A stretch of 51,356 nucleotides of DNA from Spirulina sp. SIO3F2 (lineage in GTDB: Bacteria > Cyanobacteriota > Cyanobacteriia > Cyanobacteriales > Spirulinaceae), in assembly GCA_010672165.1 (NCBI GenBank), contig JAAHHN010000020.1:1-51356 (forward strand), read 5' to 3'. The notes under the pieces were generated by a model that saw only the letters and a list, made by a program, of their open reading frames with translations, ran no database searches and was not told where the DNA came from. A program made the position numbers and the translations under genes. Shown in pieces: positions 8,601-16,487 of this stretch (position 1 is its first letter; each line of letters opens with the position of its first letter).

Positions 8601-8666
8601 ATTGAGGAGGGCAATTATGCCGAAACCTCCAAGCCATTGGGTTATTGTCGATCGCGCCATCACCAA
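5661..8666 (-). CDS. Secreted TPR-CHAT domain protein
   Basis: A 1001-residue protein with an N-terminal signal peptide ending near ATPSLAQA (about 30). A beta-rich pre-peptidase-like domain follows (about 35-185). Then come TPR repeats of the TPR_10/12 kind (about 200-430, for example ARHFTQLADIYSKLGRYEEAE), a coiled segment (about 500-590) and a C-terminal CHAT caspase-like domain (about 690-1000). The CHAT dyad appears intact: His in HIATHG (about 829) and Cys in LSACETG (about 909). CHAT proteins are caspase-related proteases. Large TPR-CHAT proteins are common in filamentous cyanobacteria and mostly uncharacterised. The gene stands alone, tail to tail with nothing related. Start could also be the ATG two codons later. 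Confidence 0.85.
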   Translation of the reverse strand: MVMARSTITQWLGGFGIIALLNGTATPSLAQANLETGTILQLERQDSGEMGGELSMADPIDDNRHYDIFTLKGEVGAQYTFRVQSQDIDPVIIVIDSAGNTQAYDDSSPELTIGDEGDLVLREGPAYDLPNADASGRVIHPEAEQLEADVFVGLPGFGEYRVVITTFPPRQTGRYTLTWEPVTAANTISVVDDNPETNRIAWGGFLMAQADELRTAGLYGAALPLAEESLHITQGGRLARELGDNNPTFARHFTQLADIYSKLGRYEEAELLYEKSLHIWRTFFGAEQGDNISAAKVLAKQGALLFTLGKYDQAEQASQAALQIFKKLGEPQNGFAAAELSNLAAIYSAQGRHAEAEPLLQESLVLNQQLISGEHPRIAMTLSNLADVYAGQRQFSKAAPLYVEAIAMQRRLYRAEHPDIAQSLNKLARFHWQQNQIDAAIAQLTAALNIEESNLNRLLVLGSERQKRDYFETIAPSTDIALSLHLQAAPKNFDAARLAFTTVLRRKGRILDAVSDNIRAIQQDLNSESQVLLEQLRTTRRQIATLVFDPPSDPAPDYSTEISRLKGKADQLEAQLAQLHQTDANQTQSVTIAQVQAQIPEDAALIEYVLYRPFEPQSVINRWAEPRYAVYILTAQGESQWLDLGPASAIDRQIRRFNRRVQSTNDNPYRIFPIAQDLHQAVIAPVLTQLGGSVQHLLLSPDSRLNLVPFAALVDANEQYLIQNYQITYLTSGRDLLQDRSTTSQRENPLILADINYDEPGAGAASALISTNRRSGDALTRVAALANTAAEGQKIQQLFPAAMLLTQDDATENAIKQTPNPEILHIATHGFFLNIPQIAPTDLSRQFFSAQVQRERPAPSNRENPLLRSGLALAGFNQRRSGSEDGVLTALEVASLDLYGTKLTVLSACETGLGEIANGEGVYGLRRALVIAGSESQVMSLWQVDDAATQQLMVDYYTKLKAGIGRSEALRQVQLELIASENYRTPYYWAAFIPSGNWRSL

Positions 8667-8768
8667 TTCATCCTCACCAAACGCTATTGCTCATTTCTTT
8701 GTTGTAGGCCAATCCTCAAGATTGTCCAAATGAGACATGGGATGATGGTGTCTAAATGTTGCGCTCTA

Positions 8769-8851
8769 ACCTGGATTATTAATCAGGCAGGCGGACGCCT
8801 GCGCTATGATTTTTCCTCAATTACAGTCCGTAGCGCGAGCATCCTGCCCGC
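8769..8851 (-). repeat. Dispersed double-hairpin repeat, copy A
   Basis: The reverse strand aligns along its length with 49749-49836. Shared blocks include CGCGCTACGGACTGTA and TAGCGCAGGCGTCC. Each half can fold on itself. It occupies the gap between the TPR-CHAT gene and mtnP (8667-9011), in which I see no gene. Confidence 0.7.
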
Positions 8852-9011
8852 TGCTAGGCTGACATCTAGCTTCTAAAGATTTTGGGATACGCATCATGAA
8901 TAATACAGGCCAATACCACATGATTCTCTCCCTGCTTTTTATCAGGCGCTCAATTGCTTATCCTGTAGAGTTTCGGATGCTAAATAATGATGTGCCTTAA
9001 ATCGATCATGA

Positions 9012-9884
9012 CTACAAATATTTCTCAATGATCGCCGCGAGTTTCTCTTTTGTTGCCAGAGGCGCAGTCTCCAGCGGGGTCAGAATTGCTGTCTTCAGCG
9101 CATTGTGTGCATCTGAATAGGGCGTGCGTGCGGCTAAACGTTTAACCACTTCTTGAATAACCTGTTGGGCGTTCGTAGCATTATGGTGGAGATTCTCAAT
9201 AATCATCTCCACTGTGACGCTGTCATGGGCTGGATGCCAACAGTCATAATCTGTGACCAGAGCCAAAGTGGCATAGGCAATCTCTGCTTCCCGAGCTAAC
9301 TTTGCTTCCGTAAGGTTGGTCATTCCAATAACATCCGCTCCCCAACTGCGGTAAAGATGAGATTCTGCTTTAGTCGAAAAAGCCGGGCCTTCCATACAAA
9401 CATAGGTCCCACCTCGATGCAAAGTAACATCAGTCAGAGACAAGCTTTCCACTGCATCTGCCAAAATTGTGGCAAGGTGAGGGCATACCGGATCGCCAAA
9501 GGCAATATGAGCGACAATCCCCTCGCCGAAAAAGGTGGCTTGGCGATGCTGGGTGCGATCGATAAACTGGCTGGGAATCACAATATCCAAGGGTTTGACT
9601 TGGGTTTTAAGGGAGCCAACTGCTGAAGCAGAGATTAAGTATTCAACGCCCAATTCTTTCATGGCGTAAATATTTGCTCGAAAGGGAAGTTCCGAGGGTA
9701 GAAGATGATGAGCACGCCCATGACGAGCTAAAAATGCCACCGGAACACCGTTTAATGTACCTGTGATCATTGCATCTGATGGCTCACCAAAAGGGGTTTT
9801 GAGTGTAATTTCCTCTACAGATTGCAGGGCATCCATTTTGTACAACCCGCTACCACCAATAATGCCAATTTTAATTTGCTTCAT
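9012..9884 (-). CDS. mtnP: S-methyl-5'-thioadenosine phosphorylase
   Basis: A 290-residue purine-nucleoside-phosphorylase-fold enzyme that cleaves methylthioadenosine, the by-product of polyamine synthesis, to adenine and methylthioribose-1-phosphate for methionine salvage. Family motifs are the phosphate loop [10 protein letters not shown] at the N-terminus, [20 protein letters not shown] (about 53-72), [17 protein letters not shown] and [19 protein letters not shown]. The length is typical. It starts only 23 bp after the mreD stop and so is probably the last gene of an mreB-mreC-mreD-mtnP transcript. Confidence 0.94.
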   Translation of the reverse strand: MKQIKIGIIGGSGLYKMDALQSVEEITLKTPFGEPSDAMITGTLNGVPVAFLARHGRAHHLLPSELPFRANIYAMKELGVEYLISASAVGSLKTQVKPLDIVIPSQFIDRTQHRQATFFGEGIVAHIAFGDPVCPHLATILADAVESLSLTDVTLHRGGTYVCMEGPAFSTKAESHLYRSWGADVIGMTNLTEAKLAREAEIAYATLALVTDYDCWHPAHDSVTVEMIIENLHHNATNAQQVIQEVVKRLAARTPYSDAHNALKTAILTPLETAPLATKEKLAAIIEKYL

Positions 9885-9907
9885 GGATAACTCAACAACA
9901 AAATGAT

Positions 9908-10531
9908 TTAACTAACCTGATCTAACCGACGCATATATTGCCACCATCGATTGAGGGGGTAATAAAGAACGGGAGCCCAAAGGCTACTGAGAATCGCAGA
10001 AGATAGGGCAATCCGCTGATGCTCTGTCCAGATCAGAGAGATATTGCGAATACCCTGTAAACTGTACTGTATCGCGGTGATAGTTTCAGCCAAAACTGAC
10101 ATACCAAACACAATCAGCGCAATAGAAATAAAGTCTTCTTGAATATAACGCTGCTTTTGGATCTTAGCGGTCAAAACACCAACAATGACCAAACTAAGAA
10201 TGTGAGAAGGATAGGTGAGCGGTGCTTCTAACAGCGTTACGACACCTGAGGTAAGCGGTGCTACGCCATCAAGGACAACAACATTATCTAAGGAGGTTAG
10301 GCCATCGTAGATAAGTCCTAGAGCAATCCCAGCGATCGCACCCTCCCAAGGACTCCGCTTGACACTCCAAACCACAACCCACATCAATAGCCAATTGGGA
10401 TGGACACCGAGTAATTCAGCCCCTGGTAGACGCATGGGTAAAACCAACAAGCAGGCCAAAACAGAGCCAGAGACAATCAGCCAATTACAAAAATGTCGAA
10501 AACGAGGAGAAGACTCAATCAGTCTGAGCAC
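9908..10531 (-). CDS. mreD: Rod-shape determining protein MreD
   Basis: A 207-residue inner-membrane protein with about five hydrophobic segments (for example [43 protein letters not shown] and [14 protein letters not shown]). The position after mreB and mreC and the MreD-like central loop ([19 protein letters not shown]) identify it. MreD anchors the MreB-MreC elongation machinery that guides lateral peptidoglycan synthesis. The 148-bp gap after mreC is long for this operon. Identification rests largely on context and topology. Confidence 0.85.
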   Translation of the reverse strand: MLRLIESSPRFRHFCNWLIVSGSVLACLLVLPMRLPGAELLGVHPNWLLMWVVVWSVKRSPWEGAIAGIALGLIYDGLTSLDNVVVLDGVAPLTSGVVTLLEAPLTYPSHILSLVIVGVLTAKIQKQRYIQEDFISIALIVFGMSVLAETITAIQYSLQGIRNISLIWTEHQRIALSSAILSSLWAPVLYYPLNRWWQYMRRLDQVS

Positions 10532-10679
10532 AGCGAATACCTAGAGGAACATGTGTAACAAAGCTGGGCAAGCATAATGTTTTTTCGAGATAAAAATCAT
10601 CTCAACAGCCCAAACGAAAATTCTCCAGTTCAAAAACCCATCTTATAATCCATTCCAACTTCTAAACGATTTCCTAAGA

Positions 10680-11468
10680 TTAACGCTGGTTTTGATTTAG
10701 CTCCTCCGATTGAGAATTGGGGAGTTGCGGCATTTCGAAGGGATGAATTAACACCCATTCCAAATAATCAAAAGGGGCAGTGAAATTAACTGTCACCTCT
10801 GGAGCTGGGCTTTTTTCTAAATCAACTCGATCGACTGTTCCAACAGGAATGCCTGCAGGAAAGAGGAAACTTGCTTCTGAGGTAACGATTTTGTCGCCGG
10901 GTTGAACTTCAGGAACTTTATCAAAAAATTCCATCACTGCAGGCTGCTCTTTTGCGCCCCGTACATAACCAATTGCTCCACTACGGGCTATCTTAACGCC
11001 TACCTTGCTTGTTGGGTCACTAATCAGCAGAATACGGCTGGTGTTCTCTTCCACCTCAACAACCCGACCCACCAAACCACCCGGCGCACTTACAATGAAA
11101 CCCTCTTTCACTCCTCTGGTATGGCCTTGATCCAGAAAAAGCTGCTCCCACCAATGATCAACACTACGGCCAATCACAGACGCGGGAATCAGCTCAGTCC
11201 GATAATTACTGGAATACTTGATCAGTTCCTGTAATTTCTGATTTTGTTGCTCCAGCTCAACAATCCTTGTCTCCAACTCAGTAACCCGAGCATCTACCCA
11301 CAGCTCTTGGGGTGGAGGTGAGGTGTGAAAGGGTTGAGTAAGCTGAGAATACAACTCAGCGATCGGCCCGCCCTGCGTATGACGCAAAAAGATTGCCACG
11401 GCAATAACTAGGCCAACCATGAAAAAGGGTGAGCCAAAACGATTCCACCAACGTCGCACTGTAAACAT
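10680..11468 (-). CDS. mreC: Rod-shape determining protein MreC
   Basis: A 262-residue bitopic protein. One membrane helix lies at about 14-28 (FFMVGLVIAVAIFL). A coiled coil covers about 57-85 (VDARVTELETRIVELEQQNQKLQELI). The beta-rich periplasmic MreC domain follows (GRSVDHWWEQLFLDQG, GGLVGRVVEVEENTSRILLISDPTSKVGV). It links cytoplasmic MreB to penicillin-binding proteins. It starts 6 bp after mreB, so translation is likely coupled. The C-terminus is a short Gln/Asn-rich tail. Confidence 0.95.
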   Translation of the reverse strand: MFTVRRWWNRFGSPFFMVGLVIAVAIFLRHTQGGPIAELYSQLTQPFHTSPPPQELWVDARVTELETRIVELEQQNQKLQELIKYSSNYRTELIPASVIGRSVDHWWEQLFLDQGHTRGVKEGFIVSAPGGLVGRVVEVEENTSRILLISDPTSKVGVKIARSGAIGYVRGAKEQPAVMEFFDKVPEVQPGDKIVTSEASFLFPAGIPVGTVDRVDLEKSPAPEVTVNFTAPFDYLEWVLIHPFEMPQLPNSQSEELNQNQR

Positions 11469-11474
11469 TTAGAA

Positions 11475-12521
11475 CTAGGGCATTGCACGAGAGCGACTAC
11501 TAAAGACCCGTTCGAGTTGCTTGAAGTTCTCAAGTACTCGACCTGTGCCCAGCACCACACAGCTCAAAGGATCAGCAGCAATATGGGTCACAATGCCAGT
11601 CTCATGACTAATTAAGGTATCAATGCCCTTAAGCAATGCGCCACCACCAGCAAGCATAATGCCGCGATCAATGATGTCAGCCGCAAGTTCGGGCGGGGTT
11701 CGTTCAAGGGTACGCTTAACTGCATCCACAATCACAGCCAGCGGTTCAGACATACTTTCTCGAACCTCGGAAGCCTTAATTGAGACCGTGCGAGGTAAAC
11801 CAGAAAGTAAATGTAGGCCTCGAACATCCATGGCAATTTCATCATCCCCTTGGAGTGGATAAGCTGAACCGATAGTAATTTTAATTTCTTCTGCAGTTCG
11901 TTCACCCACAACCAAGTTGTGTACCTTTTTCATGTATTGAGTAATGGATTCACTCAGTTCATCCCCAGCAACCCGAACTGATTCACTCAGCACTGTGCCT
12001 TGTAGACTGAGAACTGCCACTTCTGTTGTACCACCACCAATATCAATAATCATGTTGCCGGTTGGTTCAGCAACGGGTAAGCCAGCACCAATTGCTGCTG
12101 CAACTGGCTCATCAATCAAGTACACATCTCGCGCTCCCGCCTGGGACGCTGCTTCCATCACTGCCCGACGCTCGACGCCGGTTACTCCGCTAGGAATACC
12201 AATAACAATCCGAGGTGAAACTAAAGCTCGACCCTCGTGAACCTGACGGATAAAGTGCTTGAGCATCAACTCAGCTGTGTCAAAGTCTGCGATCACACCA
12301 TCCCGCAGAGGACGCAGAGCAACGACGTTGCCAGGTGTCCGTCCCAGCATCTTTTTCGCGTCCTCACCCACAGCCAACGGCACTTTCAGGTCTTGATCGA
12401 TGGCAACAACCGATGGCTCTTGCAGAACAATACCTTTGCCGGAGACATACACCAATGTGTTGGCGGTACCTAAATCGATACCCATGTCTCTCGATAGTGA
12501 AAGACGACTGAAGATTCCCAC
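11475..12521 (-). CDS. mreB: Rod-shape determining protein MreB
   Basis: A 348-residue bacterial actin. The phosphate-1 motif GIDLGTANTLVYV (about 14-26), phosphate-2 IDIGGGTTEVAVLSL and the adenosine motif IMLAGGGALLKGID are all present at expected spacing, and length is typical. It polymerises under the membrane to organise cell elongation. First gene of the mreBCD cluster. Its promoter must lie in 12522-12717, upstream of which sits a MITE-like element. Confidence 0.97.
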   Translation of the reverse strand: MGIFSRLSLSRDMGIDLGTANTLVYVSGKGIVLQEPSVVAIDQDLKVPLAVGEDAKKMLGRTPGNVVALRPLRDGVIADFDTAELMLKHFIRQVHEGRALVSPRIVIGIPSGVTGVERRAVMEAASQAGARDVYLIDEPVAAAIGAGLPVAEPTGNMIIDIGGGTTEVAVLSLQGTVLSESVRVAGDELSESITQYMKKVHNLVVGERTAEEIKITIGSAYPLQGDDEIAMDVRGLHLLSGLPRTVSIKASEVRESMSEPLAVIVDAVKRTLERTPPELAADIIDRGIMLAGGGALLKGIDTLISHETGIVTHIAADPLSCVVLGTGRVLENFKQLERVFSSRSRAMP

Positions 12522-12717
12522 TCCTGTTTACGCCCCCAAGTGCATTTTAATGAACAAGTTTATGTTGTGAATTATCACAGATGATTAAGAGATTAATCGA
12601 TGAGGATCTTAGTATGTTTTCCTGATCTCGTCCAGTGCAGTATACTCCAGTCGCCTTCAGAAATCCTGAACATTTAAGGCTAAATCATTAAATTTAGCCA
12701 AGGTTCTCCCAACAAAC

Positions 12718-12847
12718 TAGGGCGTGTCGTCGGTTAACACCAGAAGTCTGATGAGACCAGGGATAGAGCGCCCGACCCAAAAAACGGGAAAAGGGGCTGT
12801 AAGTCATTCAGCGTAAGAGTTTAAAGTCTAACTGACGACAGCCCCTA
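12718..12847. mobile_element. MITE-like element, copy 1
   Basis: About 130 bp bounded by imperfect 20-base terminal inverted repeats: TAGGGCGTGTCGTCGGTTAA at the left, and TAGGGGCTGTCGTCAGTTAG when the right end is read on the other strand (16 of 20 identical). CTAG occurs at both boundaries and may be a target duplication. No coding capacity. A second copy at 49607-49736 shares the same ends and interior blocks (GATAGAGCGCCCGACCCAAA, AAAAGGGGCTGTAAGTCA). The ends resemble IS5-superfamily termini from memory. It lies between mreB and ssb, two divergent genes. Confidence 0.75.
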
Positions 12848-12908
12848 GGTTTGCTAGAATACAGTGGCTTTAAATACATAATCACTAATCTGAGGTCGAG
12901 TACAGATC

Positions 12909-13274
12909 ATGAGTCTTAATATTGTGCATTTGGTTGGGCGTGCAGGTAGCGATCCAGAAGTCCGTTACTTTGAGAACAGTAGTTCTGTGTGCAAGGTGTC
13001 TCTAGCAGTTAATCGACGCACATCTAAAAACGACCAACCTGATTGGTTCAAGCTTGAGTTTTGGAACAAAACAGCAGAAATTGCGGCGAATTATGTGCGT
13101 AAAGGTAGCCTAATTGGGATTGAAGGTGTACTCAAGATTGACACCTGGACTAATCGGGATGGGCAGCAAGTCTCCAGCCCAGTTATTCGAGTCAATCGCC
13201 TCGATTTACTCGGGTCAAAGCGAGATAATAACCCGAATATGATGAACAACTATAGTGGCGGTGGGGAGTTTTAG
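12909..13274 (+). CDS. ssb: Single-stranded DNA-binding protein
   Basis: A 121-residue OB-fold protein. Motifs are MSLNIVHLVGRAGSDPEVRYF at the N-terminus, VCKVSLAVNRR, DWFKLEFWNKTAEIAANYVRKG and LIGIEGVLKIDTWTNRDGQ. It coats single-stranded DNA in replication and repair. Only a short disordered tail follows the fold, ending GGGEF. The acidic DDDIPF-like tip that recruits partner proteins in E. coli SSB is missing. Short SSBs of this kind occur in other cyanobacteria. The 5' region directly abuts the MITE-like element, about 60 bp upstream. Confidence 0.92.
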   Translation: MSLNIVHLVGRAGSDPEVRYFENSSSVCKVSLAVNRRTSKNDQPDWFKLEFWNKTAEIAANYVRKGSLIGIEGVLKIDTWTNRDGQQVSSPVIRVNRLDLLGSKRDNNPNMMNNYSGGGEF

Positions 13275-13334
13275 GCGATACGGTACAGTGAGTAATCTGT
13301 AGATGAGAACGGCGATCTCCCAAAAAGTTCTCTT

Positions 13335-13372
13335 CTATCAGGCTTCTGGTATTCACTGATGACACGCCCTAG
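13335..13372 (-). mobile_element. Solo end related to the MITE-like element
   Basis: On the minus strand the sequence begins CTAGGGCGTGTCATCAGTGA and continues ATACCAGAAGCCTGATAG, closely matching the left 38 bases of copy 1 at 12717-12754. The similarity then stops and no matching right end is seen nearby, so this is a fragment or the end of a different, longer relative. It lies downstream of ssb. Confidence 0.6.
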
Positions 13373-13532
13373 CCGCAAGGTTTTGGGAGGATAAGGGATG
13401 TCCTAATGATAGCCTCCTGCAAACTGTATGTTTCAAACTAATCTTGATTTTTTCGTCTCTTAATCGAGATCTACTATATTCGGCGTTTAGGTAAAATTTG
13501 AGGAATTCCGTTATCTTGAGGAGCGAGTGCCC

Positions 13533-13712
13533 ATGCCAGAACAAATGGATCAAGAAACCCTCAAACAACGCTTTGAGGATGTCAAGGGGAAACGGAACTT
13601 CCTCTTAAACCTTTTAGAACAACCTGATCTTGGCACGTTGCGCCTAGATGTCGATCAAGCTCTTGAAGAGTTGGATGAATTGATCGAGGAATACGAAGAC
13701 GTTATGAGGTGA
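13533..13712 (+). CDS. Small acidic hypothetical protein
   Basis: A 59-residue, strongly acidic, helical protein starting MPEQMDQETLKQRFEDVKGK and ending in an acidic stretch (ELDELIEEYEDVMR). GAGGAG at 13518-13523 is nine bases before this ATG; a GTG six bases earlier is too close to it. No family is recognised. It stands 53 bp before the start of the dynamin-like GTPase on the same strand, so they may be co-transcribed. The heptad-like spacing of Leu and acidic residues suggests a coiled coil or helical hairpin. Confidence 0.7.
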   Translation: MPEQMDQETLKQRFEDVKGKRNFLLNLLEQPDLGTLRLDVDQALEELDELIEEYEDVMR

Positions 13713-13765
13713 GGCGTCAATGGTTGTATTGAAGATAGCTTCAATTGACGAACTCCTCCAACACA

Positions 13766-15355
13766 ATGCAAGCTTTCGTCGAACCCATTCGCACTCTGCT
13801 GGCTTTGTTAGAATTGCCTGTTGACCAGCCATTGTACCAAGAGGCGATCGCGCTCTGTGAGGCAGCGCTCGACCCAACCTATCGCATTGCGGTGTTTGGG
13901 CCGTTTAACTATGGTAAATCCACGTTGCTCAATGCACTGCTGGGTCAGAAAGCTTTGCCTATCGGTCTCATCCCCACCACAGGTGCAGCGATCGCCGTGC
14001 GATATGGTGAACAACTCCAGAGCCAAGTCACCTTAACCAACGAGGAACAGTACACAGCGGCGGGGACGCAATTGCTTCAAGACTATGCCCTTTTGGATGG
14101 ACAACGGCAAATGCGTTCTGATGTGGCAGCAGTAGCGGTTACATGTCCACACCCCTTGCTCAAGTTAGGGATTGAGTTTCTAGATCTACCTGGCACAAAT
14201 GATCAAACTGCTCAAGATGCCCTCGTTCGTGAGCGTCTTCTGACGGCGGATCTAATTCTTCAAGTCTTGGATGGGCGGAAGTTGATGACCTTGGCTGAGC
14301 GGGAACATCTCCAGGACTGGTTGAGCGATCGCGGTATTCGTACAGTTGTGTTCGTAGTGAATTTCATGAATTTACTCGAGCCAGAAGCACAACAAACCCT
14401 CCAAAAACGTCTCCGATTGGTGGCCGAGAGCTTCCGGGCAGATCTGCCTCCTGGTGTGAGCAATCTATTTCGGGTTGACGCCCTACCCGCGTTGCGAGCG
14501 AGACTTAAAGGGGATGGGGCGGCGACTCAAACCACTGGTTTACTTGCGTTAGAGGCAGCCATTCAACAACTCTTCAGCGATCGCCTGACATCGACTAAAA
14601 GTTCTCAAGCGCGTTTCCACGCCCTTTGCCCCCGTTTACAGACTGCTGCTCAACACCAACAAACAGCCTTAGAAATCCAACTCCAAGACCTGAATCATCA
14701 ATATCAAGCCCGACTGGATATCCTCACTCGTGCTCAAACCTTGATCCGCAATGGGTTTGCGCAGGACGTACGCCGTTTTGAAACCTGGTTGGCCCCAGAA
14801 AATTTGCGATCGCAATATCAAGAAACCTTGACTGATGTGTTGATGCAAGCTCAATTTGAGCAATGGTTTACGTCTGAATTTCATCCTACCGTTGAACGCT
14901 ATCGGGGCAATCTCCGGCATTGGCTCAGCAAAGCCAGCGATTTTTTTTTGCAGCCTGATCCTGGAGATTGTGCAATTGCCTTTCCACCCAGCCCGATACC
15001 ACCGCTCCCTCCCTCCCAGAATGTGCTGGATGACTACATCAAAACCGAAAATTTTCAGCGTCTGCTGGATTCTCCTTGGGGTTATCGGCTCCGCCAAAAA
15101 ATTCCAGCTCGCCTGAACTTATCGAACCCACACGTAACTCCTCTTCAGATCTGTCACAGCTTGGCCAAAGACTATTTGATTCAATTTAGCCAAGCAGCTC
15201 AGACTGCCTTGCTGCATTATGTCCAACTTGCCCAACCCGCGTTCCAGTTCACGACGCCACCACCGCCACCACAGCAGGACGCGATCGTTGGTCAACTCAG
15301 CTTGCTCAAGCAGCAGATTGAACGATTGGCCACAATAATTGAGGCGGGTGGATAG
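13766..15355 (+). CDS. Dynamin-like GTPase
   Basis: About 529 residues. The GTPase domain at the N-terminus has G1 GPFNYGKST (about 45-53), a switch threonine in LIPTTGAA, G3 DLPGTND (about 141) and a G4-like VVFVVNFMNLL. The GPFNxGKST form of G1 is typical of bacterial dynamin-like proteins. The rest is helical with coiled-coil-like stretches (LDILTRAQTLIRNGFAQDV) and a Pro-rich linker near 410-420. Such proteins bind and remodel membranes. No membrane helix is seen. An upstream TTG at 13745 extends the frame by seven codons; the ATG is preferred but ribosome sites are weak for both. Confidence 0.8.
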   Translation: MQAFVEPIRTLLALLELPVDQPLYQEAIALCEAALDPTYRIAVFGPFNYGKSTLLNALLGQKALPIGLIPTTGAAIAVRYGEQLQSQVTLTNEEQYTAAGTQLLQDYALLDGQRQMRSDVAAVAVTCPHPLLKLGIEFLDLPGTNDQTAQDALVRERLLTADLILQVLDGRKLMTLAEREHLQDWLSDRGIRTVVFVVNFMNLLEPEAQQTLQKRLRLVAESFRADLPPGVSNLFRVDALPALRARLKGDGAATQTTGLLALEAAIQQLFSDRLTSTKSSQARFHALCPRLQTAAQHQQTALEIQLQDLNHQYQARLDILTRAQTLIRNGFAQDVRRFETWLAPENLRSQYQETLTDVLMQAQFEQWFTSEFHPTVERYRGNLRHWLSKASDFFLQPDPGDCAIAFPPSPIPPLPPSQNVLDDYIKTENFQRLLDSPWGYRLRQKIPARLNLSNPHVTPLQICHSLAKDYLIQFSQAAQTALLHYVQLAQPAFQFTTPPPPPQQDAIVGQLSLLKQQIERLATIIEAGG

Positions 15356-15506
15356 CGAGATTTATTGACCGTGCCTCTTCCTTTTAGATTGTCTTAATGT
15401 TTTAATTTTTGTAACACCTTCGGGCTATTCAGCCCAATGCCGTGTCTATTGGCTTTAACAAAAGCTATTGGATTGCTGCTGTTTTGAACTCGCCTACCTA
15501 CAACTC

Positions 15507-16421
15507 TTGACTGCTCCCCTTGCAATTTGTTTATACGTCCCGGTTGAGTCTCTAGCGCGATCGCTGCGAGATCTGCTTGATGCGGCCCGGTTTAATGTGG
15601 AATGGTTCACCACTCCCCAAACCTTTCTGGATTATGTTCAACAACACAGCGTAACCATTGACTGCTTAGTGATTCAAAATATTGCCCAAAACCTCGGCTT
15701 GTTGGATCAACTCTACGAACAAAGTATCCTCTTGCCTGTTGTCATTCTGGAACCCAAATCGTCAGAAAACAGTAACCAAATTTTGACCGAATCCTATATT
15801 TCAACGCCTAGCGCTACCAACTATCGCTACCACACAGGTGAAGTTAGCCTCTTAGCCCATCAGCTTGGGGAAATGCCAACTGCGATTGATCGGGCGATCG
15901 CTTGTTTTCTCAAACTTGCCCCCACAGCTGAACTCAATGAACCTAACCCGGACCTCGCTGCCTCCTTGGCTGTTTATCGGCGACACCTGTTAGAACAGCA
16001 GCAGCGTCTTGCTGAAAAGCTAAAGGAACGTCTGGGCTATTTAGGGGTTTACTATAAACGCAATCCCAACGACTTCTACCGTAATCTTTCACCTCACGAG
16101 CGCGTTCAACTACTTAAACAAATTCGAGTTGCTTATCGAGACGTTATTCTCAACTATTTTTCGACGAACTATCCCCTCAACCAAAATATTGACCAACTCG
16201 TAAATCAAGCCTTCTTTGCTGATTTATCTGTTTCTCAAGTTTTAGAAATTCATATGGAACTCATTGATGACTTTGCCCAACAGCTCAAGCTTGAAGGGCG
16301 TAGTGAAGATATTCTGCTCGACTACCGTTTAGCACTCATTGATATTATTGCTCATCTTTGTGAGATGTATCGTCGCTCAATTCCCCGCGAAGATATTCCT
16401 TTTGAGGTTTTCAATGATTGA
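15507..16421 (+). CDS. kaiA: Circadian clock protein KaiA
   Basis: A 304-residue protein if the TTG at 15507 is the start. That places the N-terminus (TAPLAICLYVPVESLARSL) level with Synechocystis KaiA as I remember it; the frame is open further to a TTG at 15468. No good ribosome site supports either. The N-terminal pseudo-receiver domain covers about 1-125. The helical dimerisation and KaiC-binding domain covers about 165-300, with the conserved LKERLGYLGVYYKRNP, FFADLSVSQVLEIHMEL and LEGRSEDILLDYRLALID. KaiA stimulates KaiC autophosphorylation. First gene of kaiABC. Confidence 0.95.
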   Translation: MTAPLAICLYVPVESLARSLRDLLDAARFNVEWFTTPQTFLDYVQQHSVTIDCLVIQNIAQNLGLLDQLYEQSILLPVVILEPKSSENSNQILTESYISTPSATNYRYHTGEVSLLAHQLGEMPTAIDRAIACFLKLAPTAELNEPNPDLAASLAVYRRHLLEQQQRLAEKLKERLGYLGVYYKRNPNDFYRNLSPHERVQLLKQIRVAYRDVILNYFSTNYPLNQNIDQLVNQAFFADLSVSQVLEIHMELIDDFAQQLKLEGRSEDILLDYRLALIDIIAHLCEMYRRSIPREDIPFEVFND

Positions 16422-16445
16422 ACTGACCTTTCTCCTTGCTCAAAA

Positions 16446-16474
16446 TTGTGATACCTTACATCCGTTTATATTTT
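16446..16474 (+). promoter_or_regulatory. Possible kaiBC promoter
   Basis: TTGTGA (16446-16451) and TATTTT (16469-16474) are separated by 17 bases in the kaiA-kaiB gap, 13 bases before the kaiB ATG. A separate kaiBC promoter is known in Synechococcus elongatus. The match to sigma-70 consensus is moderate, and the short distance to the start leaves little room for a leader, so this is tentative. Confidence 0.3.
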
Positions 16475-16487
16475 TCACTATAGCCCT

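Noticed and set aside
15422-15435. GGGCT-ATTC-AGCCC hairpin before kaiA
   Set aside because: Only a 5-bp stem without a following T-run, so a terminator call is not supported.
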